A DNA stretch of 64,000 nucleotides from Sitta carolinensis (lineage: Eukaryota; Chordata; Aves; Passeriformes; Sittidae). The stretch lies in assembly GCA_032173965.1 (NCBI GenBank), contig CM063287.1:6143859-6207858 (forward strand), read 5' to 3'. The notes beneath the pieces are model-generated. The model was not told the origin of the DNA, made no database searches, and saw only the letters and a program-made list of their open reading frames with translations. A program made the translations under genes and the position numbers. Numbering within the stretch: position 1 is the first letter of the stretch; every line of letters starts with the position of its first letter. This document shows, piece after piece, positions 1-29,286 of the stretch.

Positions 1-394
1 AGCTTTGTTGATGTTAAGTGGTAAAGAAGAGCCGGAGATTGCTGTTTTAGCCAGGAGCCAGGTCTGGATTGTAACACAGAGGGCCTTGAGCTGCTTTCCC
101 TGGTTTGAAAACGCCAAGTCTAGATTGTCACTGTAAAGGAAAGGGAGATTGTGGTTTAATTGTGATGTGTTTCACATGAAGGCTTCAAGCATTAGTGAGA
201 ATAGAGAGGTGATTTAAAAAGATATCAGCAGCACCTGCAGTAAGAAATCTCATGTCCGACTTAGGGCATCATCCAGGGACGCTTTCAGGACCTTTGCACG
301 GTGTAGGTATTAACAGTATTTATACTGTATACGTATAAAGACTGTGTATGAAGGGGCGTTGCTTTGTTTTTCAAGTTGTTTCGTGTCCTAGTTT
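1..394. other. Flank left of RHOBTB1 promoter
   Basis: This is AT-rich noncoding sequence upstream of the CpG island. I see a TATAAAG string at 334-340, but it lies well before the CpG-rich core and I do not claim it as a promoter. No coding exon or recognisable repeat is visible. Confidence 0.5.
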
Positions 395-428
395 TACGGT
401 GCGGGGCCATGGCAGAAAGCCTCCGCCT

Positions 429-523
429 GCGGGCCGTGGGGCGGGATGCGCCCGGCCGTCCCCCGCGGGCCGTGGGGCGGGATGCGCCCCGGCCGTCCCC
501 CGCGGGCCGTGGGACGCACCGCC
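429..523. repeat. GC-rich minisatellite, three copies of ~36 bp
   Basis: A unit beginning GCGGGCCGTGG starts at 429, 465 and 502. The first two copies are nearly identical (36 and 37 bp) and the third diverges after about 15 bases. The array sits just upstream of the putative RHOBTB1 promoter elements. Confidence 0.85.
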
Positions 524-591
524 TGGCGGGCATGCGGGGGCGGCTCCATCCTCCGCCCCTTTATGCGCGGCCGCGGTTTCATGAATGAAAT

Positions 592-633
592 CCAATCACC
601 ACTCTAAAAATAGACCGCGGAGCTGGCACGTCA
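592..633 (+). promoter_or_regulatory. CCAAT box + MEF2 site + CRE-like element
   Basis: CCAAT lies at 592-596, CTAAAAATAG at 604-613 and CACGTCA at 627-633. CTAAAAATAG fits the MEF2 consensus YTAWWWWTAR at every position. The AT-rich core stands out inside a very GC-rich island. Binding is not shown; this is motif evidence only. Confidence 0.55.
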
Positions 634-639
634 CGGCTG

Positions 640-998
640 CCGCTGGGCCCGCCGCCGCCCGAGCCAGCGCCGCAGGGCGGACCGGGCCGGGCCGGGCGGG
701 CGGAGCAGCGCCAGGCAATGCCGCCTCTGTGCCGAGCCGCGCCGGCTCCGGGCGCTGCCCCGCCGCCGTGAGGAGCAGCGGGAAGGGGGCGCGGCGGCGG
801 CCTCCACCCGCTCCGGTGCCGCGGGGCTGGGGCCGGCCCCGCCGCACGCACCCCGGCCGCCGGGCATCCCGCCCTCCCGGGTAGGTCCCGCGTCGCCTGG
901 GCGCGATCGTGCTCCGAGCCGCCGGTGTGGCGCCGGCCGCCAGCCAGCGGTTCCTCAGGGGTCGGGCGCGACGCCCCGAGCGTCCCGTTTGCCCGCAG
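640..998 (+). other. RHOBTB1: Probable noncoding first exon of RHOBTB1 (limits uncertain)
   Basis: The RHOBTB1 start codon lies 10 bases into an exon at 11653, so at least one upstream 5' UTR exon is needed. Two plausible donors are present in the CpG island: CGG|GTAGGT with GT at 881-882, and CAG|GTACTC with GT at 999-1000. I cannot choose between them, nor exclude extra noncoding exons in the following 10 kb. The start given here is only approximate. Confidence 0.4.
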
Positions 999-2509
999 GT
1001 ACTCTCCCGCCTCATCGGGAGAGAGCAGGAGCTGGTAGCGTACTCCCCTCCTCCGAAGACAGAGCCGAGTCCTTGATGAAGCAGATCCGTCTGGCTATCT
1101 TTTCCAGAGAGGCCACGAGATGCAAGGCAAAAATAGAGGGGTATGATGTGTACGGGAAGCACAAACCTCCTGGCGCTTGGTACCGCTGAGTGTCATTTAG
1201 TAAAATATCCAAAGGATATCTTTTTCCCGTCTTTTATCCCATCACCTTTCTTTCCCCCTGCTGTGTCTGTGGAGTCTACTGTTAGTTGCTGTGACAACAG
1301 CAGGAGCCTGTTGGGGGGTCTTGTGGCACAGATAATTAGGTGTCTATGTCGGGACCTATTTATGGGCCATAGAAAGGGGCTGTAAAGACGAACAGTAGTA
1401 CACTTTTCATTTGTTTAGTCAGCCTTTAGTGGGTACTGTGGCATCTGACATCTAGAGCAAAGAGAAATCGGTCACTGGGCATACCGAGGCAGACTAGGTG
1501 GAGTTGCTGTCTATTGGTCGAGACACTACTCTGAAGGCAACAATATACTTGTTTAAAAAATGATAATAATAAAAGAAAGCCCTTGAGGCTCTGCATATGG
1601 TCACAGCAAGAGCAAGGAAGTGATGCCAGAATAGTCTCAATGACTTTGTTCATCCTTAGTTTGTGTACTATTTCAGGACTCACAGCTGACTTGAAGCCAA
1701 ATGTTCAGCTTGTGCTGTAATAGAAGCTGAGGTGAAATTAGCTTTTCCCGTGTGCTTAAGGGGAGTCCTTTAGCTGCTGGTCCTTCTAGGCAAAAATAAT
1801 GTCTGTGTGGAGATACCCACTATTGTTAGGATTACACTGAAGAGTTGTTAGGACTGCTCAGTGTAAGTAGTAATATTTAAGTAGAGGGTGTATTTCAAGA
1901 TCGAGTCACACTTCATGGAAACGGAATGGCTTCATTTCTTTTCAGTATTTTTCTGAGGTCCTCTTCCATTAGGTTATGCTTTTCTTTCTGTGCATGTTGC
2001 ATTTGCACACCTGATTCTATGTCTCAGTTACACAATGTATCTACACACTATTAACAGAAGGAAAAAAAAAAAAGCGAGTTCAGTATTTGTGCTAGGGTTC
2101 TTTATCTAAGTGACATACTACTTAAGGAACATATGATCTGGGACAGGCTCAGATATGCAGAAGTATTTTTATCCAAGAAGAAATATCAATTTTAGCTCTG
2201 GGAATCTTTCTAAAACTCCTGCCTTTTTAAAACTCCAAGCTTCATAAATACTTGAAAGCATTAGGCTGAGAGGAAGAGCTGATCACTTGACCAGTAAATC
2301 CTGATGTTTGATTCTTTGTTAATACATTTTATTTGCTGGAAAAATGCTTAAGTCCTGTATCCAGATGTTACCCTGTGCTGAAGGGGACGAAAGGCCAGAG
2401 AAGCCTTGAAGGAGGAGAAGCAAAGGAGCAACAGGTGTTTGAAATTTTCCTGCCTTGCTCCCTTCCATCCTGCCAGAAACGTTGTAGAGCAAAGTATGTG
2501 CTCTACATT

Positions 2510-2525
2510 AAAAAAAAAAAAAAAA
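2510..2525. repeat. A16 homopolymer
   Basis: An uninterrupted run of 16 A in the RHOBTB1 5' intron. No retroposed gene is recognisable next to it. Confidence 0.95.
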
Positions 2526-3977
2526 GGCTCAGGCGTCCTTACTGCATACAGCAGACTTTCAGAGCAGCTCAAAGACTGGGTGATTGTGTCCTTGGATCAC
2601 TGATTGGGTTTCCATAAAAGAGCTCAAAACTTTCTGCCGAAGGAATCAGTGGTGCATGAGCTATAATTGGTGCACCTGCAGTGTGTGGTCATACCTGGAG
2701 CTCTTTGGCATTACAGACAGGTCATGAAATAAAAATATGGATTCCCTTTGCCTCCCATCCAACACTATTCTACTTGTCTGTTTTCCTTTCTGTCTGACAT
2801 AAGACACATTTCTTACTTTTTAAATTATTTTTTTCTTTGCAAATGAGTCTCTGTGTGGCAGTAGACACTGCAAGTAAACTCTGCATCTATGTGTCTCCTG
2901 CACTATTCCATTAGTGTTGCTGGATTTGCATTTGAGACGTAAGTGCAGAACTTGACCCATGATCTGAAAATAGCATTTACCTGAAGTCTGCCATCCTGAA
3001 GTGTTTACCTTTCCAGTCAGTGTTTTAGGTCCTTGGGTGGGTTTTTCCTGCTGTCATTATGAGGTCTCACTCTCCTTTGTTAGTTTCCTAGTGGTAATAA
3101 TGTCTGGGAATTAATTAAGTCCCATATAATGTCTTTCTAAGATCAGTGATTAACAAAGAAGTGAATGCGTAAGAAATGTCACATAAAGTTCAAAAAACAA
3201 GAGCCCGATTCTATCTTTTGGAAAGAGAACAAGTACAGAAAGTGAATTCAACAGCTTTGTGTGCTAGAAGGTCACTGGTGTCTCTGGAATATTCTTTCTT
3301 TGTAGCTCTAGTAAAGCTCGATAAATATTTTCCCCACAGAAATGCACAGAAGTTGTGAGAATGCCTTATTTGGTGGTTATTGTTGTTCTCTCAGTTCTGT
3401 TGGGAACACTGCTTAGGAACAGTATACAGTGTCAACACCTGTTTTATGTGTGGGTACAATCGCTATCAACCTCTGCCACAGTATCAGTACTTTAATACTG
3501 CACAAGTATCTTAATTACATAAGAGTAAAATCAGGCATTTAATGGAGTTTATAACCATGAATCCTAGTAGTATTGAGTCCAGCACCCATCTTCCTTTAAG
3601 CTTTGAGTTTTATATGTTATCCCAGATCCTGTTAGGCATGGCAGTCATGCTAGGGATTCAGCTTTGCCCCAGTTTGTTGATCCAAATACCAAAGCTGGAA
3701 TCAGAGCACCTGATCCTCTATCTACACTGATGGATCATAGATGCAGTAGCAGGGGACCTGGGAGTGAAAAAATTGGTACTGAGGACCCAGTATACACACT
3801 GCACACAGCTCAGGGACAAAGGGTGTTACTTGTAGACTGCCTTCAATCTGGGCCCATGGACGGAATGCTAATCACTGGTTGGTGGCACACCTTCCCCTTC
3901 AGAATTCAGTTTATGCACTCTGGCTGCACCTGATCTGAACCAAACCATGGAATATTTGCTTCAAAAATGTATTCTTG

Positions 3978-4011
3978 AGCTGTACACCCTTATTAGCTGT
4001 ACACCCTTATT
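3978..4011. repeat. 17-bp perfect tandem duplication
   Basis: The unit AGCTGTACACCCTTATT occurs twice head to tail (3978-3994 and 3995-4011) without a mismatch. This looks like a recent replication-slippage event. Confidence 0.95.
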
Positions 4012-5940
4012 CAGTTCCTGAAGCATAATTTTCTGTTGTAGAAGGAGGACTGATCTGAGGACTTTGTGCATTTTATGGGTGGCTGCTTTAAAGAGTGCCT
4101 GTTGCTTGGTGATGGTTATCACCATCAATAGGTATTGTCCATTCTTCAGGTACTTGGTTCTCAGCCACTTTTATTCATGTCAGCCACAGTTAATTTTGGT
4201 TTGTGATGATGTGACAGATTATGACCCACAGCAATGCCAGATTTTGGTCACTGCCTAGTCCCTTGTGTCTGCTGTGATTGTCTCTGGTGAGTGGAGTACA
4301 GTCAGTTGTAGCCAGGTATATCTGGAATCCTCACGAAGTGCATTGGCAAAGCTGAATTGCCAGCCTTAAATCAGCCATGTACCAGCTACAGGGATGTTTC
4401 CCCCTTTCCAGGGGTGGGTCCACTATGGGCACTGTTTTCCACATCTCTGTGCACACCAAGAAATAAGCAGAAGGAGGCACAAGGGACTGCCTTGTGTAGC
4501 GGCTTGCTCTTGGGATAGAGTCTGGAAAATTGGTGAAGGGAAGGGTGGCAGTGCTGCAGGCTCTGGAAATATGTGAAAAACACTCATGCCAGATTCCCAT
4601 ACATGAGATTTTTGAAATGATTAAATGTCCTTCACCTGCCATGTGGATTATTTTCTAGGGTGATGATCTCATCTCAAAGGATATCCCAAGGTATGTCACA
4701 GGTCAAAATAATATGTAAGCTGCTCAGTGTAATCAGCTTGTTGATTTCTGCCCTTCAGGTCTTCCAGAACTTGTCAGATAATTGACATAGCTCAAGTCTA
4801 ATGCTGAATTCTACATTTGGGTCTCTATTTAGTCTGATAGACTGAGTGTGTATAACACAAAAACAGGTCCTTGTGAGCTGCATTTTTTTGAGGAGGCTCA
4901 GGAGAATCTGTTATTGTACCTAAAACTGAATGTTTTCATTCTCACTTATTGAGCTGTCTGCCCTCAGCAGAGGGCAGTCTGTTTTACACATTGTTATGTG
5001 GGAAAAATTTGTGTCTTACTAGTATCTCTGAATTTTGGGCATCTGAGGAAATATTTACTGATCAAAATGATGTGTGTCATCACAGAGGTAGGTTGGGCTT
5101 GATGAAGGATCCTAATAATTAACAGAAACAAACAAATGTGGAGTCATGCAGGCAGAGAAAGAGCAGTGACAAGCATCTGATACTTTAAAAAGTAAGAGGT
5201 AGCATCCAGAAATGAGTCTGATGCTTATTGATCAAAAGCTGACATGAAAGAAGCTGGTTCAGGTAAGCCAAGTGGAGTCTCTCTTGCTGACAGCCTCAGT
5301 GTTTAACTTCTTCAGCTATATCAAATTTTAGTGGCATTCTGAGGGATTATTTCTTTGTTTATTCTGGCCCTAAGCTATCCCAGGACAGAAGAAAAAGGGT
5401 AGAACCAGGTCTGCCCTTGTGGAAGATAAAGGTGTTTCTGTTGACCTGCCCTCTAGTGAGCAGCAACAGCCAGGGTCATCTCGTTTATCACCTTGTGCAG
5501 TGAAACATTTCCATCAGCTGCTCTTTCTACCTTTGGGAGAGCCCAGGGTCTTGCATTTGCAATCAGGTCAGCTTTAGAATATAAGGGATTTTCCTCCTTC
5601 TCCATTCATTGGTGTATCTGTTGTTTTCTTCTACTGATGGTCCAGGTAGGGCAAGTAGGTGATAAATTCTAGAGTTAATCTTGAATTTCTTCTTTCTGAG
5701 GTAGTCTCTTCATTCTTTCCGTGTAAATGCCAGAACTTTAAATAGTGGCTGTAGGGTAATTCTGCTCCATCCTGGACAAGAACCCAGCCTGATATGCATC
5801 ATGCCCACCTTTGTCCCCTGGTGGCCTAGGGATCTGATCCCACCTTGAGTCTTAGTACTCATTGTTGCCAGCTAGTTCTTTGATGCTGACCAGGAACAGT
5901 TTTGCTTTTGAAACTAGTCTCCCCAGCAGGCCTCCTATGA

Positions 5941-5982
5941 TTTAATAATTAATTTAATAATTAATCAAATATTAATATTAAT
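5941..5982. repeat. AT-rich imperfect tandem/palindromic repeat
   Basis: The stretch is made of TTAATAATTAA-like units followed by ATTAATATTAAT and is almost free of G and C. Confidence 0.75.
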
Positions 5983-8900
5983 GTACACCTTGTAAAAAAT
6001 GTTTTGTGGTGGTCTTTCAGCAGCTGGTTGTTTATCTATTGTTTGATCCCACATTGTGATTAACTTCACAAATATACTTGGTGGGGCCCTAAATTCATTG
6101 ATTAAATTGAGCCAAACCACGAAACAGCCTTTTGGCCCTTAACCTTTTCCTAAGTCAGAGTCTCTGAATTCTGTGCTCTTGCACTAAGTTCCCCCTGCTT
6201 TGTCCCCTGGTATATCTGTGTTAATCCACTAAAGACTCTGAAACAACACGTGGCAGAGGTGATATATATTGAGATATGTGTATATTGAGAATGAACATTT
6301 CACACACATATTCTGGCTCGTGTGCTCGTTGGTCCCTGCCAGCGTGCTGGTGCCTTGGGATTCTGTACTGCAAGGTAGTGATTTCAGTGCCTGAAGAACT
6401 TGGCATTTTGTATCTTCTTTTCCAGTTTCCATGGTTGCAAGCAGTAATTTTACAACTTGGGGATGGAGGCAAGAGTGTCACATAGTCTCGTAAATTTTTT
6501 TTATATTCTTTTTGACATCTTATTGCCTAATGGCTCTCTGAAGGAGTCACTCCAAAACTCTGCTAAAAAATACATGTCCAGAATAGATTGAAATATGGAG
6601 TAGCTACAAATGTACTTTCATATAGTTCAGGAAAGTATGTTTTTTTGGGATAATTGCTGATGATCTTATTGCCTTTATGGTGGCCTGAGTTTTTCATATA
6701 ATTCCTATGCCCACCATTTATATTGAGTCATGTTAGACTTTGCTGTCTCTTTCCATTAGATTTCTTTAGTAAAATTGGGACATTTTAATTATGGCTGGCA
6801 CCCCTTTTGTTTGAAGGAGTTCCTGGTTTGCATGTTTGGTCTGATTACTTGACACAGGTTGAAATTATGATTTTTATATTTTTTTCTGTGGAATAGCTTG
6901 AAGAAAAACTCCTCTGAGCAGTCAAGGTTCTTAAATGCTGTCATTCCAAACTGTCACCTGAAGAGTTTGCTCTTAGCACAAGAGCTAAGTAAAATGCTTG
7001 CATTGAGGAGCCCTGTAAGTACAGAGCTAAGTAGTAAATGGCTGCAGGATCACCCCATGATCACTGATTAATGTAGACATTCTTAGTAATTTGTCCATGG
7101 TGTTTGTGATTTGTTTGTGCTGAAGAGAAAAGGGTTGATAATTAGCTACTGTTCATTGAAAACAAATCTTGGTTATGTTTTGTGTATGTTAAGTGTGAAT
7201 TTTAAACATCTGGACATTTCAAAGTGTGCATTTAGAGATCCACAGGGGTGGATTCCTGATCTTCCATGGGCAACTCGCTATTTGGTTTGGATCTTCATTC
7301 ACCTTGTTTCTAGCAGGGAAAAATGCAATCATAGCTTTTTACATATTAAACTGCATTTTTAAAACCAGCTCAAGGTTATGATCTGGTTACCTTTGGTATA
7401 TTAATACACCTGCAATAATACAGAGAGTTAGAGGGGCTGTGTTTGTCTGATCTGTCTAATCTGTACAAGTGGATTCAATAATCAAGTGATGTGCTTCACC
7501 TACATTTCTTTTGGAAAATTTCTCTAGAAAGGGAGTGTTTCATTATTGAGGCTGACTACCTCACATGCTATGGCAACCACAACTGTTTTATAGTGATAAT
7601 AATAACAACTCATTTAGCAGTGAAGAAAAACTAAATGAAAAACCAAACATGCCGTAGCAATTTGAGGTGAAGCAACGGAAAAAGAAATTGGCAGCCATAA
7701 CCATCTGCAAGCTGTGGTTCAAAACAGTAGCCCTATATTGCTTTGGAACTAAATCAGCTTTATTTGGAATATTTCTTAACTGCTAATCAAAGAAATGAAT
7801 TATATGGCTTTATGTTAGATCTTGAGTCTGCTCACATTTCTTGCTTTTTTGGCTGCCTCTGTCTTCTCTTCATCTGCAAACAATCACAGGTGACAATGTA
7901 AAAATAGAACATCCTAAGAGATTTTTGAGATCCTGTGTTATTCTTATGGGTATCTTTTTCCATTTCCATCCATCTGCTCATCTTTCTTTAGAACTGGATT
8001 AAGCAGCTGAATTTTGTTCTCCTTTCTTTTGGAAACAGTGATTTCTGATCCGACCTTTTCCCTGGTAGGTTCCTTGCTGCCCCTATTTGATGGGCTTTCT
8101 ATCTTTCTCTGGCTTTTTTTGTCAGTGCCCTTTCTGGGACTGGTCACACTTGCAGTAGCTTTCCTCATAGTTTTGCCCTGCTTTGTTTTGCTGGTAAACT
8201 AAACTATTGCTGGTTGTAGGTTGGTTTTTGCAAGCTTTTTGTTGATCTTAGTATATTATGCCTTTTCTTTTAATCTTTATATACACTGCTTTATTCTTGT
8301 CTAACCAGTTCAGTTTCAGTTCCAGTTGGTCTTTCCAGATATTACCAGACTTTCAGACCTGAAATCTAGTTGTGTTATTGCTGTTTGTTTTTTTTTTTAA
8401 ATTTTAGTTTTGTAAATACATGTTCAGCATTTTTAATCAGTGTGATTATATAATAGGTTTAGCACCAGCTTAACCTAGAGGCTACCTTAAAAAAACTAAC
8501 TGTGGCTGTGTTTTTTAGCTCTTGTATGTATTCCTGGCTTTAATCATTCCAGTAGCCAGAAGGCATCTGGCTACATTTGTAATCATTTAATCAACTTGTT
8601 TTGCTAATTGATTATACTGTAATTTGTTGTTAGCATCTGGTTTTACTTGAGGTGTCTAAGTGTCTGTCCAGGCTTCTGTCTGTCAGTCTCTTCAGGAGCC
8701 ATTTTGGCTTTAATCCCTTCCTGAAAACTAGTGAACGATATTAAAATATCTGCATTTTTAACACGTAGTTAAATTATAGATACTGGAGGGTATTTAAGAA
8801 CTTTCCTTAACATAGCCACAGAGCTCTACTTTTCTTTTTTATTGCCAGTTTATTTTAATCTCTGTCCTGTGCAGTATTGAGTCATGCTAAAAATATCTTC

Positions 8901-11662
8901 ATTAGATTGCCATTGATCAACAGCAGAGCATTCAGGCATGATGTATCTGAGTCCTGTGATAACTTTGCTTTAATTAAGTTATTAAGTTTATTGGAAAATT
9001 AAAACCCCAGTTATTTTAATTTTTTTATGTTTTCCTTTTCTAGGATTCTCAGATAGTTGTATTGATTTGTCTAGTTACTTTTATTTAGATTTGCCTGTTA
9101 ATTTTAAACTGGCACTTGGAAATTTTTTTAAGATTCCAGACTCTGTACTTAATACATATTTTGTGACTGACTGAAGCACATTTTTGCAGAACTACCATTT
9201 AAGAACTTTGGAAGAATTTTTAAATCAAACTGTTATATAATACCACAGCTAATCTGTGTAACAGCATTTTAATGGAATATTGGGTTGGGAAAAAAATTGA
9301 TTTGTCATCTCTGCTTGGTAGTTTAAAAACAACAAGACACACTGGCTAGCCACGCTCCTTCATTTTGCTTTCTAGCCTTGTAAACATTTCCACATTCCAT
9401 CTGTGATGTCTAGTCCATGCATGAATAAAATATGAGGTAATTTAATACCACATAATATGTCTAGGGGGTTGCTGTTTATTCTCAGACTTGAAACTTTTCA
9501 GGACCATGTGCTGAAAGCTCTCGGGGTTTTCTACTCATTCAGGGCCCTGCCTCTGAGGCCATGGTGTATGAACATGCCACGTTCTCTGTAGTGTGGAGAA
9601 AAATAAGTATTGCTTTTGTACTTTTATTTATATCATGACTGTATCCTTCCCATGGATGCTGGGGAGGAACAAGGAGTTAGCTCTTGGTTCTCTGCTTGTG
9701 TTTGGAATCACAGAGAGGGTACAGAGCCCATGGCCATCCCAGGTATCAGCCTCATGGGAGCTTACATCCAGCAGGCTGGGTCACACACAGGGAGCTGGGA
9801 GCCTCTGGAGTGCTTTACCTCAAGACTAGCAATCTCTCAGGATGCAGGTTACAAGCCAGGTGAAGGGATAAAGGCTGTCTCTTAATAGCTTTATGTCCTC
9901 ACCAGTTCAAACCCCCACAAAGCCGTGGGGTTCACGAGGGGCTGATCCCCTGCGTGTGCCTGTCCAAGGCTCTGTTCTTGGCTCTGCAGCTGGCAGATTG
10001 CAGAGCTCTGCTTGTGCAACCACGCACTTGTGCCTGGATGCCAAGTGTCTGGGCCCACCTTTCAGTCTCCAGTAGGATAATTTCAAAATGTATTCTCACG
10101 TGCTACTCTGTGCTGCAGCATTTCCAGGAGCATTCCGTGTCTGTGGAAACAGCGGTGTGACACAGGAGTGGCAAAAATCACTCCTGCACCTTGCCTGTGT
10201 CATCCCTAACTCCTCCCTCCACACATAAAGATTAGAAATGTGCCTTAGCCATTATTAGTTATTATCAAAATTTTATCTAAATGGGTAACCTTGAGTTCTA
10301 ACAAAGACTTTTGTTTCTTGGTGTACATCAGTTTAAATAATGAAAAGAATACAGTTAAAAATCAATGTTTGACTAGTAGTTACTAAACATGATTTTTTCT
10401 TAAATCAGAACATAGTGCCTCTGACAGTGAAAAATGGACACCAAAATAACTTGAACCTTGTTATTTTAAACAGCCTGACAACTAGTATATAGTCTATATT
10501 TAAGTGTCAATGAGATGTGAATATTTAAAAAGTTATTAAAACAAATAATTGGATTTTTTTATGTGTAGTGCTTTCTTCTCAGAAAAGAGGACACCATCAC
10601 TCCAGATAATGACCTGTGTTTTGTCAGCTAAATTGCTGAACATTCCTTGTTGAAATAATTATTAGCAAGCCTTCCTGAAAAGGTTTGTGACTTGCATTTT
10701 CTCTTTTCTCCCTCCTTGGCAGAGACCAGAAGTCTCTTCAACAGACTTCTAGACATTAGAAAAGCAAATTCAGATATATGATCCCACATATGAAAATGAC
10801 AGACTGTAATAAACATGCATGAGTTGGTTTTAGTTTTCCAAGTACCCATTTTTTCCAGCTTGCCTTTGTATCCAGGCATTTGTTTAATATATTGCCATAG
10901 AATATTTAAGGAAATCGTTTCAATAATAACTTTCCATGAGGACAGTATCTTCAAAAAGCTTCTCTTCACCTCCCATTTCACATCAAAAAGAATTTCTAGG
11001 TATAGACAGGTATATTTGCATGTTCCTTCTTGGCTCTCTGGTTTCATTTTAGTCCACGATCTGTACAAACTTCTTGGAGAATTAAGAATGCGTGATACTT
11101 GCAGGATGTAATGGGAATTGTGGTTTTGTAGAGAACAGTCTCTGGAGTCATCTTACAAGTGAGTTTTATTGTGTGCTAAAGCCATCTGTGTGACTTGCTG
11201 TGAGCAATATGGTCTGGACAGCCCTAAATCAAATCCTGAATGGGCAGGATTGCAGAAGGCAGGTTTATACTGGTATCCTTCAGGTTAAACCCACTGATGC
11301 CCAGGCATTTTTTCCTCCTGGCATAAAAAGTATTAGCAAGAAGTAAGCTTGTGCTAGCTGTCCTTGTTTCACCAAGATCTATCTTCTGCAAACAGGCTTG
11401 TGTTTACAGAAACCAAAGTGAAAATAGCATGTGAACAGCATAAAGCAACTGCGGTCCAAATAATTGAGTATTTGCATAACCGAGCAGTATTTAAAGGACT
11501 AGCTGGGTTACTTTGGGCAGTTCAATACACACTTTTCCTTAAGAGTTTGTTGTCTCCAGGCATCTCTCAAGAAGTGGAAGTAAAAGGCTCTGATTCTAAA
11601 CAGCACTGTTTTCTGACAGAAGTAGAAAACAAGTTTAACTGTCTTGTTCCAGTTTTTGATAA

Positions 11663-29286
<17,624 letters not shown>

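Larger units (their letters stand above)
395..1045 (+). promoter_or_regulatory. RHOBTB1: CpG island promoter of RHOBTB1
   Basis: An abrupt GC- and CpG-rich block sits in AT-rich surroundings, upstream of the first RHOBTB1 coding exon and on the side expected for a + strand start. It has a CCAAT box (592-596), a perfect MEF2 consensus (604-613) and a CRE-like CACGTCA (627-633), followed by very CpG-rich sequence that probably holds the transcription start. No TATA box sits close to that core, as is usual for CpG-island promoters. Assigning it to RHOBTB1 is inference from position and orientation; a cDNA 5' end would settle it. The long open frames inside the island are a by-product of its high GC content. 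Confidence 0.7.
999..11652 (+). other. RHOBTB1: RHOBTB1 5' intron (approx. 10.7 kb)
   Basis: This is noncoding AT-rich sequence between the CpG island and the first coding exon. It contains an A16 run (2510-2525), a 17-bp tandem duplication (3978-4011), an AT-rich patch (5941-5982) and many T-rich runs. The longest open frame, on the minus strand at 10628-11068, has no recognisable domain and is of a length expected by chance. Small 5' UTR exons could be hidden here. Confidence 0.55.

Noticed and set aside
579..1162. Long open frames in the RHOBTB1 CpG island (up to 188 codons, minus strand)
   Set aside because: Same GC-driven artefact; composition is that of CpG-island translation, not a protein.
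1355..1365. CArG-like sequence CCTATTTATGG
   Set aside because: Seven A/T bases separate CC and GG, where the SRF consensus needs six.
5085..5120. Possible CR1-like string (GGTTGGGCTTGATGAAGGATCC)
   Set aside because: Only a short resemblance to the CR1 3' region and no supporting flanking match.
10628..11068. 146-codon open frame on the minus strand in the RHOBTB1 5' intron
   Set aside because: No recognisable domain. In 64 kb of AT-rich six-frame sequence about one frame of this length is expected by chance.
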